The translations under genes were made by a program, and so were the position numbers. From the NCBI GenBank assembly GCA_029261835.1, contig JAJDAO010000056.1, forward strand, positions 124,001 through 188,000: a stretch of DNA of 64,000 bases, written 5' to 3'. Within the stretch, counting starts at the first letter, position 1. Every line of letters starts with the position of its first letter. The notes beneath the pieces were generated by a model that saw only the letters and a list, made by a program, of their open reading frames with translations, ran no database searches and was not told the DNA's origin. This document shows, in pieces, positions 16,731-24,909 of the stretch. Origin of the DNA: Deltaproteobacteria bacterium. Lineage in GTDB: Bacteria; Myxococcota_A; UBA9160; UBA4427.

Positions 16731-18808
16731 GACCGCATGACCTCTGCCGGCTGGGTTCCCTCCGGGAGCCACACCTCGAAGGTCGAACCCTTGCCCACCT
16801 CACTCTCGACCCGCATGGTCCCGCCGTGCCGCTGCACGATGCCATAGGATGTCGAAAGCCCCAGACCCGTCCCGACCCCAACGTCCTTCGTCGTGAAGAA
16901 GGGATCGAAGATCCTCGCCAGGCTGTCCTGGGCGATCCCGACGCCGCTGTCGCTGATCGAAATCGCAACCCCACCGTCGACGCGCGCCGTGACGATCCGG
17001 ATCGTGCCCGTCTCACCAGTCTCGCAACTCTCACCGAGGCGCTCCTCGACTGCTTGATAGGCATTGACCAGAAGATTCATAAATACCTGCTTGAGCTGCA
17101 TTGGGTAGCAGCGAATCTGTGGAAGGTCTTGATACTCTTTCTCGAGCACCACCGAGTGCTTCATCATCGTCCAGACGATGCTCGCCGTGGAGTCGACGCA
17201 CTGATTGATGTCCGCCAGCATTCGCTCCGCGGTATCCTGATGCGAGAAGTCCTTCAGATCCTGAACGATGTGCCGGATTCGCTCCGAGCCCTCCTGCGAC
17301 TCCCGTACTGCTTTGCCGAAGTCACCTCGTACGAAATCGATGTCGATCTCCTCCGCCAGTCGGCTCAGAGACTCACAAGCGCGCTGCGCCGCCGCCCAGT
17401 CCGCAGCCGCTACCGTCGTCTGCAGCCTCTCGGCGCCTTCCCAGTATCCCTGCAGGTCCTGTAGGTACTCGCTCATCTGGTAGAGATTGGCATGAATGAA
17501 GCCCATCGGGTTGTTGATCTCGTGCGCCACACCTGCCGCGAGCTGGCCGATCGAGGCCAGCTTCTCCGTCTGGAGTACCTGGCGCTGGAGCTGCTTGATC
17601 TCGCTGAGATCCTGAAAGATCGCCACGGCCCCGCGAAGCTGACGTTCATCGTCCAGGAGTGGCGTGCAGGAGATTCCGATCGGGAGAACGCTGCCGTCGT
17701 CCAGGGTGATCATCGTCTCTGCACCTTTGAAACGCACGCCCTCCTTCAGCGTCCGGGCGATCAGCGATCCTTCTTCGGCGTGTCCATCGAACCAGTCCCC
17801 GACCTGCCGGCCGATCAACTTGCCCCCCTCGGCTGCCAGAATCTCACCGGCGGTCGGGTTCACGAAAGTGATGCAGCCTTCAGTATCGACGACGAGCAGT
17901 GCACTGTTGATACTCTGGATGATGTTCTCGTTGTAGCGTTCGAGGTCGAGGAGCCGCTTCGCCAAGATCTCGCTCTCGCTCACGTCGGATAGAACGAGCA
18001 ACACATGCCCCTGCTCATCGAGGCGCCGACATCGGACGTCGAAGATTCGCGGCTCCCCGCTCGCCGCACGGTGACGAGCCAGGCGAGCCGCTCCCTGCAC
18101 CGACGACTGCCCACGAGAAATGAGATCACGCAGACCACCGCTCTCGATGAAATCCGTGGGGAAGACCTGCTCGAACCGGGCTCCGGTCACCTGCTCGACC
18201 GAGGCTCCGAATGCCCTCGTGAACTCGGGATTCACGAGAGCCACCCGTCCCGCGCCATCGAGCACCATCAGCGAGACCGGAATCTCACTGATCATGGCGT
18301 CGTGAAGTCGCTCGAGCCAGGCGATCCTGCGGCGGGCTGTCGTTCGCTCACGTAGCTGACGCCAACGGCGGATCTGCTCCAGAGCTACGACCGGCATCAC
18401 CTCGGCGTAGTCACGCCCGATGCGCACACAGTCCGCCGCGCCCGCACGAAATGCGTCCAGGGCAACCGCCTCGGCCTGATCCGAGTCGATCACGACTACG
18501 ACCGGCGGTCCTTCATCCCCGAGTCCCTGGAGCACAGACTCACTGACGTGAGAGGCACAACGGTCCAAGACGACCAAGTCGACACCCTCACGGCTGCCCG
18601 ACCGCAGACACGCGTCGGCCGTATCGGCGACGTCGAACTCGACTTCGGCACCGATTCTGCCAAGTGCCGCCAGCGTGTCGGCAGCTCCCGAGGCGGCCAA
18701 CCCTTCCAGCGGCTGCAATACGGCGATACGAACGATGGGCGGCGCTGAATCCACTCGGGATATTCCTGCCACTCGCAAAGGCCCACCACGACTGCTGGGG
18801 AGAGTCAA
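16727..18808 (-). CDS. PAS-domain sensor histidine kinase with N-terminal receiver-like domain
   Basis: A 693-residue cytoplasmic kinase; no membrane segment is seen. Residues about 25-140 resemble a receiver fold but keep only part of the acidic pocket (pseudo-receiver). Two PAS domains follow (about 165-280 and 290-410; EIPVSLMVLDGAGRVALVNP and INSALLVVDTEGCITFVNP). The H-box is AAGVAHEINNPMGFI, the N-box FMNLLVNAYQAVEE, and the ATP lid has ISDSGVGI and DPFFTTKDVGVGTGLGL. This is the NtrB/ZraS-like class with a long insert in the dimerisation domain. The start is TTG 18808 or a later GTG such as 18754. It is coupled to the receiver gene at 16730. Confidence 0.9.
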   Translation of the reverse strand: MTLPSSRGGPLRVAGISRVDSAPPIVRIAVLQPLEGLAASGAADTLAALGRIGAEVEFDVADTADACLRSGSREGVDLVVLDRCASHVSESVLQGLGDEGPPVVVVIDSDQAEAVALDAFRAGAADCVRIGRDYAEVMPVVALEQIRRWRQLRERTTARRRIAWLERLHDAMISEIPVSLMVLDGAGRVALVNPEFTRAFGASVEQVTGARFEQVFPTDFIESGGLRDLISRGQSSVQGAARLARHRAASGEPRIFDVRCRRLDEQGHVLLVLSDVSESEILAKRLLDLERYNENIIQSINSALLVVDTEGCITFVNPTAGEILAAEGGKLIGRQVGDWFDGHAEEGSLIARTLKEGVRFKGAETMITLDDGSVLPIGISCTPLLDDERQLRGAVAIFQDLSEIKQLQRQVLQTEKLASIGQLAAGVAHEINNPMGFIHANLYQMSEYLQDLQGYWEGAERLQTTVAAADWAAAQRACESLSRLAEEIDIDFVRGDFGKAVRESQEGSERIRHIVQDLKDFSHQDTAERMLADINQCVDSTASIVWTMMKHSVVLEKEYQDLPQIRCYPMQLKQVFMNLLVNAYQAVEERLGESCETGETGTIRIVTARVDGGVAISISDSGVGIAQDSLARIFDPFFTTKDVGVGTGLGLSTSYGIVQRHGGTMRVESEVGKGSTFEVWLPEGTQPAEVMRS

Positions 18809-19382
18809 TCTACCCGATCAGCGGCGGAGCACCAACCCTGTGCTGCCGGGCCGACATCACCGCCACTCTCACGCAGCAATCTCTCGGGCGCCCCCCTCTC
18901 GCACGCTTCGAGGGGGAGAGGGCCAACCGCCCAGCCCCCGCACATGTCGAGTTCGAGAATTCGGCTACGCGTCACCACTCTGCGTCGCCTGGGCGCACTC
19001 GCCAGATCGCTCGTCGCGACCACCACGTCCTCCGTCTCCGAACTCCGTCACTTGATAGCTCGGCGCATAGTTCTGTTCTTCATCCCCGACTTCCGCACGG
19101 AGATGGAGCACGACTGCAGCCAAGCCCGGATCAGCGAGATGCCGAGCGGGTTCACTTCGTGAAGACGCGAGTCGGCGCGGTGGCCGGCACCCCGCAGGAT
19201 GAGAGCGAGAATGCGCGGATCCGTCGGATCGGCGCCGAACGCGAGCGCGAGCCCGGAAGGCGGCTCATAGGAGAGACCGACGACATGACCCGCTTGCCAG
19301 GAGGAAGCCCCTGCAATATCCCCCTATCGGCCCAAGGTGCGAGACGCTTGAGCGCACTCGCCTTCCTGCAGAGGACGGGTTG
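18809..19382. other. Divergent intergenic region, no gene recognised
   Basis: About 570 bases between the histidine kinase and the NtrC-family regulator, which are transcribed away from each other. Both promoters must lie here, but I cannot point to convincing boxes. A 7-bp hairpin (CCCCCTC/GAGGGGG type, about 18893-18918) is present without a T-run. Open frames here are low-complexity. Confidence 0.5.
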
Positions 19383-20831
19383 ATGCGTCCTTCGGTGGTC
19401 CCTATTCTCTTCTCGCCCCCCTCCGCTACGCGGAGAACGACCCTGCGAAAGTCTCACGTACTCGTAGTCGACGACGAAGAACTCTACCGACGCGCGCTTG
19501 AGCGAATACTCAAGCGTGTCGGGCACGAGGTGCTGACTGCCAGAGACGGGAGCGAGGCGGTCGGAGTCGTTTCTTCGCGGCCCGTCGACCTCGTACTCTG
19601 CGACGTCAAGATGCCAGGCATCAACGGACTCGAACTCGTCCGGCAGATCCACGAGATCGAGCCCGACCTCCCCTGCATCGTGATCACGGGCTACAGCAGC
19701 GCGGAGAACTCGGTCGAAGCGCTGCGGGCGGGTGCCTTCTGGTACTTGGAGAAGCCGTTCGAGCAGGAGCGTCTCGATGTCGTGCGTCGTCTTGTCGAGC
19801 AGGCGATCGAGCACGGGCGACTCAAGGCCGAGAATCGGTTGCTCCACAGCGCGCTGCGCTCCAAGTACAAGTTCGACAACATCGTGGGCAGAAGCGCCGC
19901 GCTCCAGAAGGTCCTCGCCACCGTCGAGAAGGTGGCAGACACCGAGAGTACGGTGCTCATCACTGGAGAGAGCGGCACGGGCAAGGAGCTCATTGCTCGC
20001 GCGTTGCACTACAACAGCCGGCGAGCGGACCGCATGCTGGTGACCGTCAACTGCGGCGCCATCCCCGAGGAGTTGCTGGAGTCCGAACTCTTCGGTCATG
20101 TCAAAGGAGCGTTCACCAACGCAGTCCACCATCGAGAGGGACGCTTTTCCCTGGCGAACGGCGGCACGATCTTCCTCGATGAGATAGGGGACATGAGCCC
20201 GAATCTGCAGGTCAAGCTTCTAAGGGTCCTGCAGGAACGAACCTTCGAGCCGGTGGGCTCGTCAAAGACGATCAAGGTCGACGTTCGTATCATTGCCGCG
20301 ACCAACCAGGACTTGCCCAACCTGATCGAGGCAAAGGCTTTTCGTCAGGATCTCTACTACCGTCTGAACGTGCTCCCGATCGAGGTGCCGCCGCTGCGCC
20401 AACGACCAGACGACATTCCTTTGTTGGTTCACCACTTTCTGGACACCGCACGCCAGGAGAGGAATTCACCGGTCGAATCGATTGGCGACGAGGCAATGCG
20501 GCGACTGATGGATCACGAGTGGCCCGGCAACGTGCGCGAACTCGAGAACGTGGTCGAACGCCTGGCGGTTCTGAGCTGCGACAAGCAGGTCGGTCTGATG
20601 GACCTGCCCGAGCAATTTCAGGGCATCCCGGACATCCGCCCGCTCGCGCCCGTCGTGCCCAGTACCGGCCTTTCATTCAATGAGACGGTCGAGCAGCTCG
20701 AGAGTGAGCTGATTCTACAGGCGCTCGAACGCACCCACTGGAACAAGAATCAGGCGGCTCAGCTTCTCGGACTGAATCGAACGACGCTGCTCGAGAAGAT
20801 CAAGAAGCGCGGCCTGACGCCTCCCGCCTGA
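19383..20831 (+). CDS. NtrC-family sigma-54-dependent response regulator
   Basis: A 482-residue activator. The receiver domain (about 24-140) has its phospho-Asp in LVLCDVKMPG (D74). The AAA+ domain (about 165-395) has Walker A GESGTGKE, Walker B TIFLDEIGDM and the arginine region FRQDLYYRLNVLPIEVPPLR. The C-terminal Fis-type helix-turn-helix is WNKNQAAQLLGLNRTTLLEK. The sigma-54 contact loop reads GAFTNA rather than the canonical GAFTGA. The start is ATG 19383. Downstream, a sigma-54-type promoter precedes the FliA-type sigma gene, a likely direct target. The cognate kinase is unknown; the PAS kinase upstream is a candidate. Confidence 0.93.
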   Translation: MRPSVVPILFSPPSATRRTTLRKSHVLVVDDEELYRRALERILKRVGHEVLTARDGSEAVGVVSSRPVDLVLCDVKMPGINGLELVRQIHEIEPDLPCIVITGYSSAENSVEALRAGAFWYLEKPFEQERLDVVRRLVEQAIEHGRLKAENRLLHSALRSKYKFDNIVGRSAALQKVLATVEKVADTESTVLITGESGTGKELIARALHYNSRRADRMLVTVNCGAIPEELLESELFGHVKGAFTNAVHHREGRFSLANGGTIFLDEIGDMSPNLQVKLLRVLQERTFEPVGSSKTIKVDVRIIAATNQDLPNLIEAKAFRQDLYYRLNVLPIEVPPLRQRPDDIPLLVHHFLDTARQERNSPVESIGDEAMRRLMDHEWPGNVRELENVVERLAVLSCDKQVGLMDLPEQFQGIPDIRPLAPVVPSTGLSFNETVEQLESELILQALERTHWNKNQAAQLLGLNRTTLLEKIKKRGLTPPA

Positions 20832-21048
20832 GGAAGCTCAACCCCAGAGCGCCGAAGATCGAGCTTCATTCTTGTGGCCATCCGACCGTTACGTCCACTG
20901 GAGCGACTAGCTCCGCGGTGCGGCTGGCCGAAGATGGCGAGACCAGCGACGGTTTCGTAACTCTCGGCGACGGAATTCGTCGGTTCGCTGACGCTCCTGC
21001 ACGCCCCTGACTGCCTCCCGCAGCCCCTGGTTGCACCGCTTCGGCAGA

Positions 21049-21168
21049 GAATCTCAGTTGATCCTCATTAGACCGAATCTGTGATTCTGATTGAATTACA
21101 GCAGGGTGCAAGATTTGTCTCCGGCAGATTCTAGCCTCTGAAGCAGCTCTCCTGCCTTTTCCTGATTC
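21049..21168 (+). promoter_or_regulatory. Candidate upstream activator sites (GATTC/GAATC cluster)
   Basis: Five copies of GATTC or GAATC occur in 120 bases (21049, 21075, 21083, 21127, 21164). Two form the palindrome GAATC-TGT-GATTC at 21075-21087, centred about 125 bases upstream of the predicted start site, the usual distance for NtrC-type enhancers. Chance would give well under one copy in this length. Confidence 0.4.
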
Positions 21169-21180
21169 CAGTCGGCTGGT

Positions 21181-21196
21181 TGGCATGCGCCGTGCT
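21181..21196 (+). promoter_or_regulatory. Sigma-54-type (-24/-12) promoter for the FliA-like sigma gene
   Basis: TGGCATGCGCCGTGCT fits the TGGCAC(G)-N4-TTGC consensus with the invariant GG and GC exactly 10 bases apart (21182-21183 and 21194-21195). A T-run follows. The predicted start is near 21207, giving a leader of about 90 nt before ATG 21299. An NtrC-family activator gene lies directly upstream. Confidence 0.6.
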
Positions 21197-21298
21197 TTTA
21201 CAGGCACCGAACAGGCAATCGCTGGGTAGAGCACCCGTCGCGCAGCCGAAACTCACGGCGAGTTACACGTCGCTACCGGCCACAAGGAAGAACCCAAT

Positions 21299-22063
21299 AT
21301 GGAGACACTGCTTCGAGAGGCGAAGGAAAGATACAACGAGATTCCGTCGCCGCTGAAGGAACAGATCGTTCTCGAGCACACTCCGCTGATCCGCTACATC
21401 GTCAATCGCATCGCCGTCCGCCTCCCCTCGCATATCGACCTCGACGATCTCCACAACACGGGCGTGATCGGTCTGATGGATGCGATCGAGAAATACGACC
21501 CCGAAAAGAACTGCAAATTCAAGACGTACGCCGAGTTTCGCATCAAGGGCGCGATCCTTGATCAGCTACGCTCCCTCGACTGGGTCCCGCGTAGCGTTCG
21601 ACAGAAGAGTCGCAAGCTCGAGAAGGCCTATGGCGAGGTCGAGCAGCGTCTCGGCCGCTCCGCCAGTGAAGATGAAGTGGCGGATTCGCTCGGTCTCGAG
21701 ATCGACAAGTTCCACAATCTACTCAACCAAGTGCGCGGCATATCGCTGATCAACCTGGAGGAGATCCGAGGCACGAACTCCGACGGCGATCGCGCCGGGA
21801 CCTTCGCCGACATCATCGAGGACATCCACTCCGAGAATCCCTTCGCCTCCCTCAAGCTGCTGGAGACGAAGCACCTCATCTCAGATACGATCGGCAGCTT
21901 GCCGGAGAAGGAACGGCTCGTCGTCTCGCTGTACTACTACGAAGACCTCAACATGAAAGAGATCGGGAACATCCTCGGCATCACTGAGTCACGCGTGTGT
22001 CAGATCCACACCAAGGCCGTCATGCGGCTGCGCTCGAAGCTGAAAGGAATGGTTGACAGCTAG
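21299..22063 (+). CDS. fliA: RNA polymerase sigma factor, FliA/WhiG (sigma-28) family
   Basis: A 254-residue alternative sigma factor. Region 2 has LIRYIVNRIAVRLPSHIDLD, then DLHNTGVIGLMDAIEKYDPE and FKTYAEFRIKGAILDQLRSL. The step to DWVPRSVR is the FliA-family hallmark. Region 3 is LGRSASEDEVADSLGLEIDK. Region 4 has LPEKERLVVSLYYYEDLNMK and a helix-turn-helix in GITESRVCQIHTKAVMRLR. It directs transcription of flagellar, chemotaxis or other motility genes in known members. No flagellar genes lie nearby. The start is ATG 21299. It is likely regulated by the sigma-54-type promoter upstream. Confidence 0.93.
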   Translation: METLLREAKERYNEIPSPLKEQIVLEHTPLIRYIVNRIAVRLPSHIDLDDLHNTGVIGLMDAIEKYDPEKNCKFKTYAEFRIKGAILDQLRSLDWVPRSVRQKSRKLEKAYGEVEQRLGRSASEDEVADSLGLEIDKFHNLLNQVRGISLINLEEIRGTNSDGDRAGTFADIIEDIHSENPFASLKLLETKHLISDTIGSLPEKERLVVSLYYYEDLNMKEIGNILGITESRVCQIHTKAVMRLRSKLKGMVDS

Positions 22064-22067
22064 CCTT

Positions 22068-22122
22068 GATCCGGCATTCGGATCGGGTCCGGCGCGCCCA
22101 GACGCGACGCGCGGCTATTTTT
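22068..22122 (+). terminator. Possible terminator between the convergent sigma factor and phosphatase genes
   Basis: GATCCG (22068-22073) pairs with CGGATC (22079-22084) just after the sigma factor stop. A second GC-rich 5-bp stem (about 22093-22113) is followed by TATTTTT. The stems are short and the T-run overlaps the phosphatase stop, so this is tentative. Confidence 0.35.
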
Positions 22123-22840
22123 CGTAGCGCAGCATCAACACTGTCGTGTTGTCGACGCCACCCCGCTGGTTGGCCACACTTACCATGATTTCGCAGGCCA
22201 CCTGCGGCTCTTCCTGGACCTGAACCACGCTGAGGATCTCTTCGTCCCGCAGATGTGCGGTCAGACCATCCGAGCACATCAGAACGACGTCCTGCGGCTG
22301 TGGTGTCATCTCGGCTAGATCGGGCGCGGCGTTCCGGCGAACACCCAGTGCCCGAGTCAGCACGTGGCGGTGAGGATGTTCGCGGGCGTCATCCTCACTG
22401 ATCTGCTGCCGCCGGAGTAGCTCACCCACGACGGAATGATCATCTGTCAGGCAACGAATGCGACCGTTCCGCACGAGGTAGGCCCGGCTGTCTCCGACGT
22501 GGGCCAGCGCGAGCCGCTCCTGGGTCACGAGAACGGCGACCAGGGTTGTGCCCATGCCCGCCAGCTCGGGCTTCAGGCAGGCGGAAGTGTGGATCTCGCG
22601 ATTTGCGCAGGCGACAGCGTGGCGCAGCTTCTCCGCCGGACTGACCTCGGCTCCCTGTAGCGCCTCTACGGCCCTGATGGCGGCCTCGGCGGCCATCTCG
22701 CTCGCCACCTGACCGGCGCGATGTCCCCCCATGCCATCCGCGACCAGATACAGCCCCAGATCGGGAGCCATGGCGTAGCGGTCTTCATTGGCCTGCCGTC
22801 GCAGGCCCACGTCTGTGCTGGCGGCAGCGCGCAGGATCAT
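22115..22840 (-). CDS. PP2C-type Ser/Thr protein phosphatase (PrpC/Stp1 family)
   Basis: A 241-residue soluble PPM phosphatase that dephosphorylates Ser/Thr on proteins. The metal-binding motifs are all present: STDVGLRRQANEDRY (NED), VADGMGGHRAG (DGMGG), AGMGTTLVAVLV, LAHVGDSRAYLVRNG, MCSDGLTAHL and GGVDNTTVLML. The start is ATG 22840, with GGAGGAAGGA 6 nt upstream; a GTG at 22858 is also in frame. It converges on the sigma factor gene and diverges from the receiver protein at 23074. No Ser/Thr kinase is in the window. A sigma-54-like promoter lies about 170 nt upstream. Confidence 0.93.
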   Translation of the reverse strand: MILRAAASTDVGLRRQANEDRYAMAPDLGLYLVADGMGGHRAGQVASEMAAEAAIRAVEALQGAEVSPAEKLRHAVACANREIHTSACLKPELAGMGTTLVAVLVTQERLALAHVGDSRAYLVRNGRIRCLTDDHSVVGELLRRQQISEDDAREHPHRHVLTRALGVRRNAAPDLAEMTPQPQDVVLMCSDGLTAHLRDEEILSVVQVQEEPQVACEIMVSVANQRGGVDNTTVLMLRYEK

Positions 22841-23023
22841 CCCGCGTCCTTCCTCCACGGCTCTAGAGCGACCCGCTCGCTGGCGACACGAGACGGGAGT
22901 CCGTCGTATCGGTGCTCTGCCCCCCCGGCTTGACGGCAGAAGTGAGGAGTCGAGTTCTCGCTATGGGCGAAAAAACCATTCAATCGCGGGATCTCAGCAG
23001 ACGATAGTACGCACGAGCGGTAC

Positions 23024-23038
23024 GCTGACGACGTGCCA
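23024..23038 (-). promoter_or_regulatory. Possible sigma-54-type promoter for the PP2C phosphatase
   Basis: Read on the minus strand, 23038-23024 is TGGCACGTCGTCAGC. It has a perfect TGGCACG -24 element and a GC pair at the correct -12 spacing, although CAGC replaces TTGC. The predicted start is near 23012, about 170 nt before the phosphatase ATG. Confidence 0.4.
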
Positions 23039-23073
23039 CGCCCGGTGCTCGCCGGGCTGAATCGGGGGAACTG

Positions 23074-24801
23074 ATGCCGAAGACCCTTCTTCTCGCCGAC
23101 GACAGTGTCGTGATCCAGAAACTGGTCGGGCTGAGCTTCGCGAACGAAGACGTAGAGCTCGTCACGACCGACAACGGCGATGCAGCCGTTACCAGGGCGC
23201 GTGAGGTGAAGCCTGATGCGGTCCTCGCCGACGTCGTCATGCCGGGCATGAGCGGATATGAGGTCTGCGAGACCATCAAGAGCGATCCGGAGCTACAGCA
23301 CGTACCCGTGCTGCTTCTGACCGGTACCTTCGAGGCGTTCGATGAGGAGCGCGCGCGTCAGGTCGGCTCCGACGGCCACATCACGAAGCCCTTCGAAGCG
23401 CAAGCCCTGGTGGACCGGGTCAACGAGCTACTGGCGCGGGGTTGCAGCGAGGGGCTCGCCACCACGACCCCGACGGCCGGCAGCCAGGACTTCGATTTCT
23501 TCGCAGACGAGGCCTCCGATCTGGCGGAGACAACTGGAACGGATGTAACGGCGAAGTCGCCCGCCTCCGAGGGCCAGGTTCCGGGAGCGAGCGGCTCGCA
23601 CGGGCTGGAGGTTGTCGATGCCGGTTTCGCCTTCGGCGGAGAACCCACAGCTCAGTCGGAGTTCGAAGCTCCGGAGCTGTTGGAGGATCCGCTCGATCTC
23701 GATGCGGCGGTCGTTGAGTCGGGTGAGGATTACACCGTTGCGCTGGAACCTGAAGAAGTCAGTCGGCCAGCCCACGAGATTCCCTTTCAGCAGGCAGCAA
23801 CCGTCACTGGCCTGGCCTTCGAGGATGAAGAACCTCTGGCAGAGGCGGTGGTCGAGAGCGGCGAACCCGAGATCGTCGATTTCGACTTGATACCGAATGG
23901 TGACGAATCTCCGTCGAACACGCCTACCAGTCCATGGTCCACGATCGGCTCGGAGACGAGCCCGCCCGCGGCTGCCGAGATCGATCCCGAGATGACCGTT
24001 CTGGCCGATGACTTCTCGAGTAGCGCGCCCGCACCGAACCAGTCCGAGCCCTCGCTCACAACGATCATCATGAGCGACGGCGACAATTCGAGTGACGGCA
24101 TCGCGCTCGGCGATGACGGCCTCGTGGACTCACCTCCGACAGTCGCCACGTCGCTCACGCCGGCCGACGAAATGATCCTGGCCGACGACCTCTTCGGCGA
24201 CCACGCAGCCGTCGGCACGGCGGCCGCCGCTGGCGATAGCCCGCCGAGCGATGCCACGGCAGCCGCGGAGCAGGACGATGTCTTCGACTTCGACGCTGCA
24301 GATCCCCTGCTCGGCTCGCCAGGTGACTCCTTCGGCGAGGCGAGCGCGTCTGTCCCGCCCCCTGCCGCCGCTGGCTACGACATCTCATCCTCGGACCTGG
24401 GCGATCCGTTCGCGCCGTCCAGCGAGGCTCAGGCAACGCCCGAGGCCTCGCTCACGAGCGAGCCTTTCGCGAGTACACCGGCCGACCAGATCTCGCTCTC
24501 AGACGGCCTGATCGACGGGTCCGTTCCCGAAGCGGAAGTATTCTCCGAAGAGCTGCCACCCGGCGTCGAGGAGTCCGCCACCTCGTCGATGAACGGTCCG
24601 GACATCACGCCGGTCATGCGACAGCGAATCCACGAAACGCTCGAGCGCGTCGCCTGGGAGGCCTTTGCAGACCTGTCAGAGACGATGGTCAAGCAGGTGT
24701 TGGAGCGCGTCGAGGCAATTGCGTGGGAGGTCGTACCGCAGATGGCGGAGGCCCTCGTCAAGGACGAGATCCGGCGTATGAAGGGCGAAGACGAGGACTG
24801 A
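23074..24801 (+). CDS. Receiver-domain protein with long acidic linker and conserved C-terminal helical domain
   Basis: A 575-residue protein. Residues 1-125 are a CheY-like receiver (LLLADDSVVIQKLVG, phospho-Asp in VLADVVMPGMSG near 52, LLLTGTFEAF, HITKPFEAQAL). Residues about 130-500 form a low-complexity, Asp/Glu/Ser/Pro-rich linker with no predicted fold. The last 70 residues form a helical module (QRIHETLERVAWEAFADLSE, then VLERVEAIAWEVVPQMAEAL, then VKDEIRRMKG) seen at the end of other deltaproteobacterial receiver proteins. It may be an interaction or polar-localisation module; that is inference. The start is ATG 23074 with GGGGGAA upstream. Confidence 0.85.
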   Translation: MPKTLLLADDSVVIQKLVGLSFANEDVELVTTDNGDAAVTRAREVKPDAVLADVVMPGMSGYEVCETIKSDPELQHVPVLLLTGTFEAFDEERARQVGSDGHITKPFEAQALVDRVNELLARGCSEGLATTTPTAGSQDFDFFADEASDLAETTGTDVTAKSPASEGQVPGASGSHGLEVVDAGFAFGGEPTAQSEFEAPELLEDPLDLDAAVVESGEDYTVALEPEEVSRPAHEIPFQQAATVTGLAFEDEEPLAEAVVESGEPEIVDFDLIPNGDESPSNTPTSPWSTIGSETSPPAAAEIDPEMTVLADDFSSSAPAPNQSEPSLTTIIMSDGDNSSDGIALGDDGLVDSPPTVATSLTPADEMILADDLFGDHAAVGTAAAAGDSPPSDATAAAEQDDVFDFDAADPLLGSPGDSFGEASASVPPPAAAGYDISSSDLGDPFAPSSEAQATPEASLTSEPFASTPADQISLSDGLIDGSVPEAEVFSEELPPGVEESATSSMNGPDITPVMRQRIHETLERVAWEAFADLSETMVKQVLERVEAIAWEVVPQMAEALVKDEIRRMKGEDED

Positions 24802-24909
24802 CGCGCACCTCCGACTCGAAGGCACCACGACTCATCTGAGGTAGACTCGGCTTCTCCGGCCGCAGCGCGCGCCGCGTCATGCTGCGGTGGAATTCAGGAG
24901 CCCGAGTCG

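Larger units (their letters stand above)
20832..21298. other. Regulatory intergenic region before the sigma factor gene
   Basis: About 470 bases without a credible gene. A weak hairpin (GAAGCTC/GAGCTTC, 20833-20867) follows the NtrC-family stop. Further down are clustered GATTC/GAATC half-sites and a sigma-54-type promoter, listed separately. The centre (21045-21170) is noticeably more AT-rich than the surrounding genes. Confidence 0.6.

Noticed and set aside
18664..19383. 239-codon open frame on the plus strand
   Set aside because: It begins inside the histidine kinase gene in antisense and has no domain or coding-like composition; an open frame due to high GC.
20866..21234. 122-codon open frame on the minus strand before the sigma factor gene
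   Set aside because: It covers the promoter and activator-site region, contains no recognisable motif and lacks a ribosome binding site.
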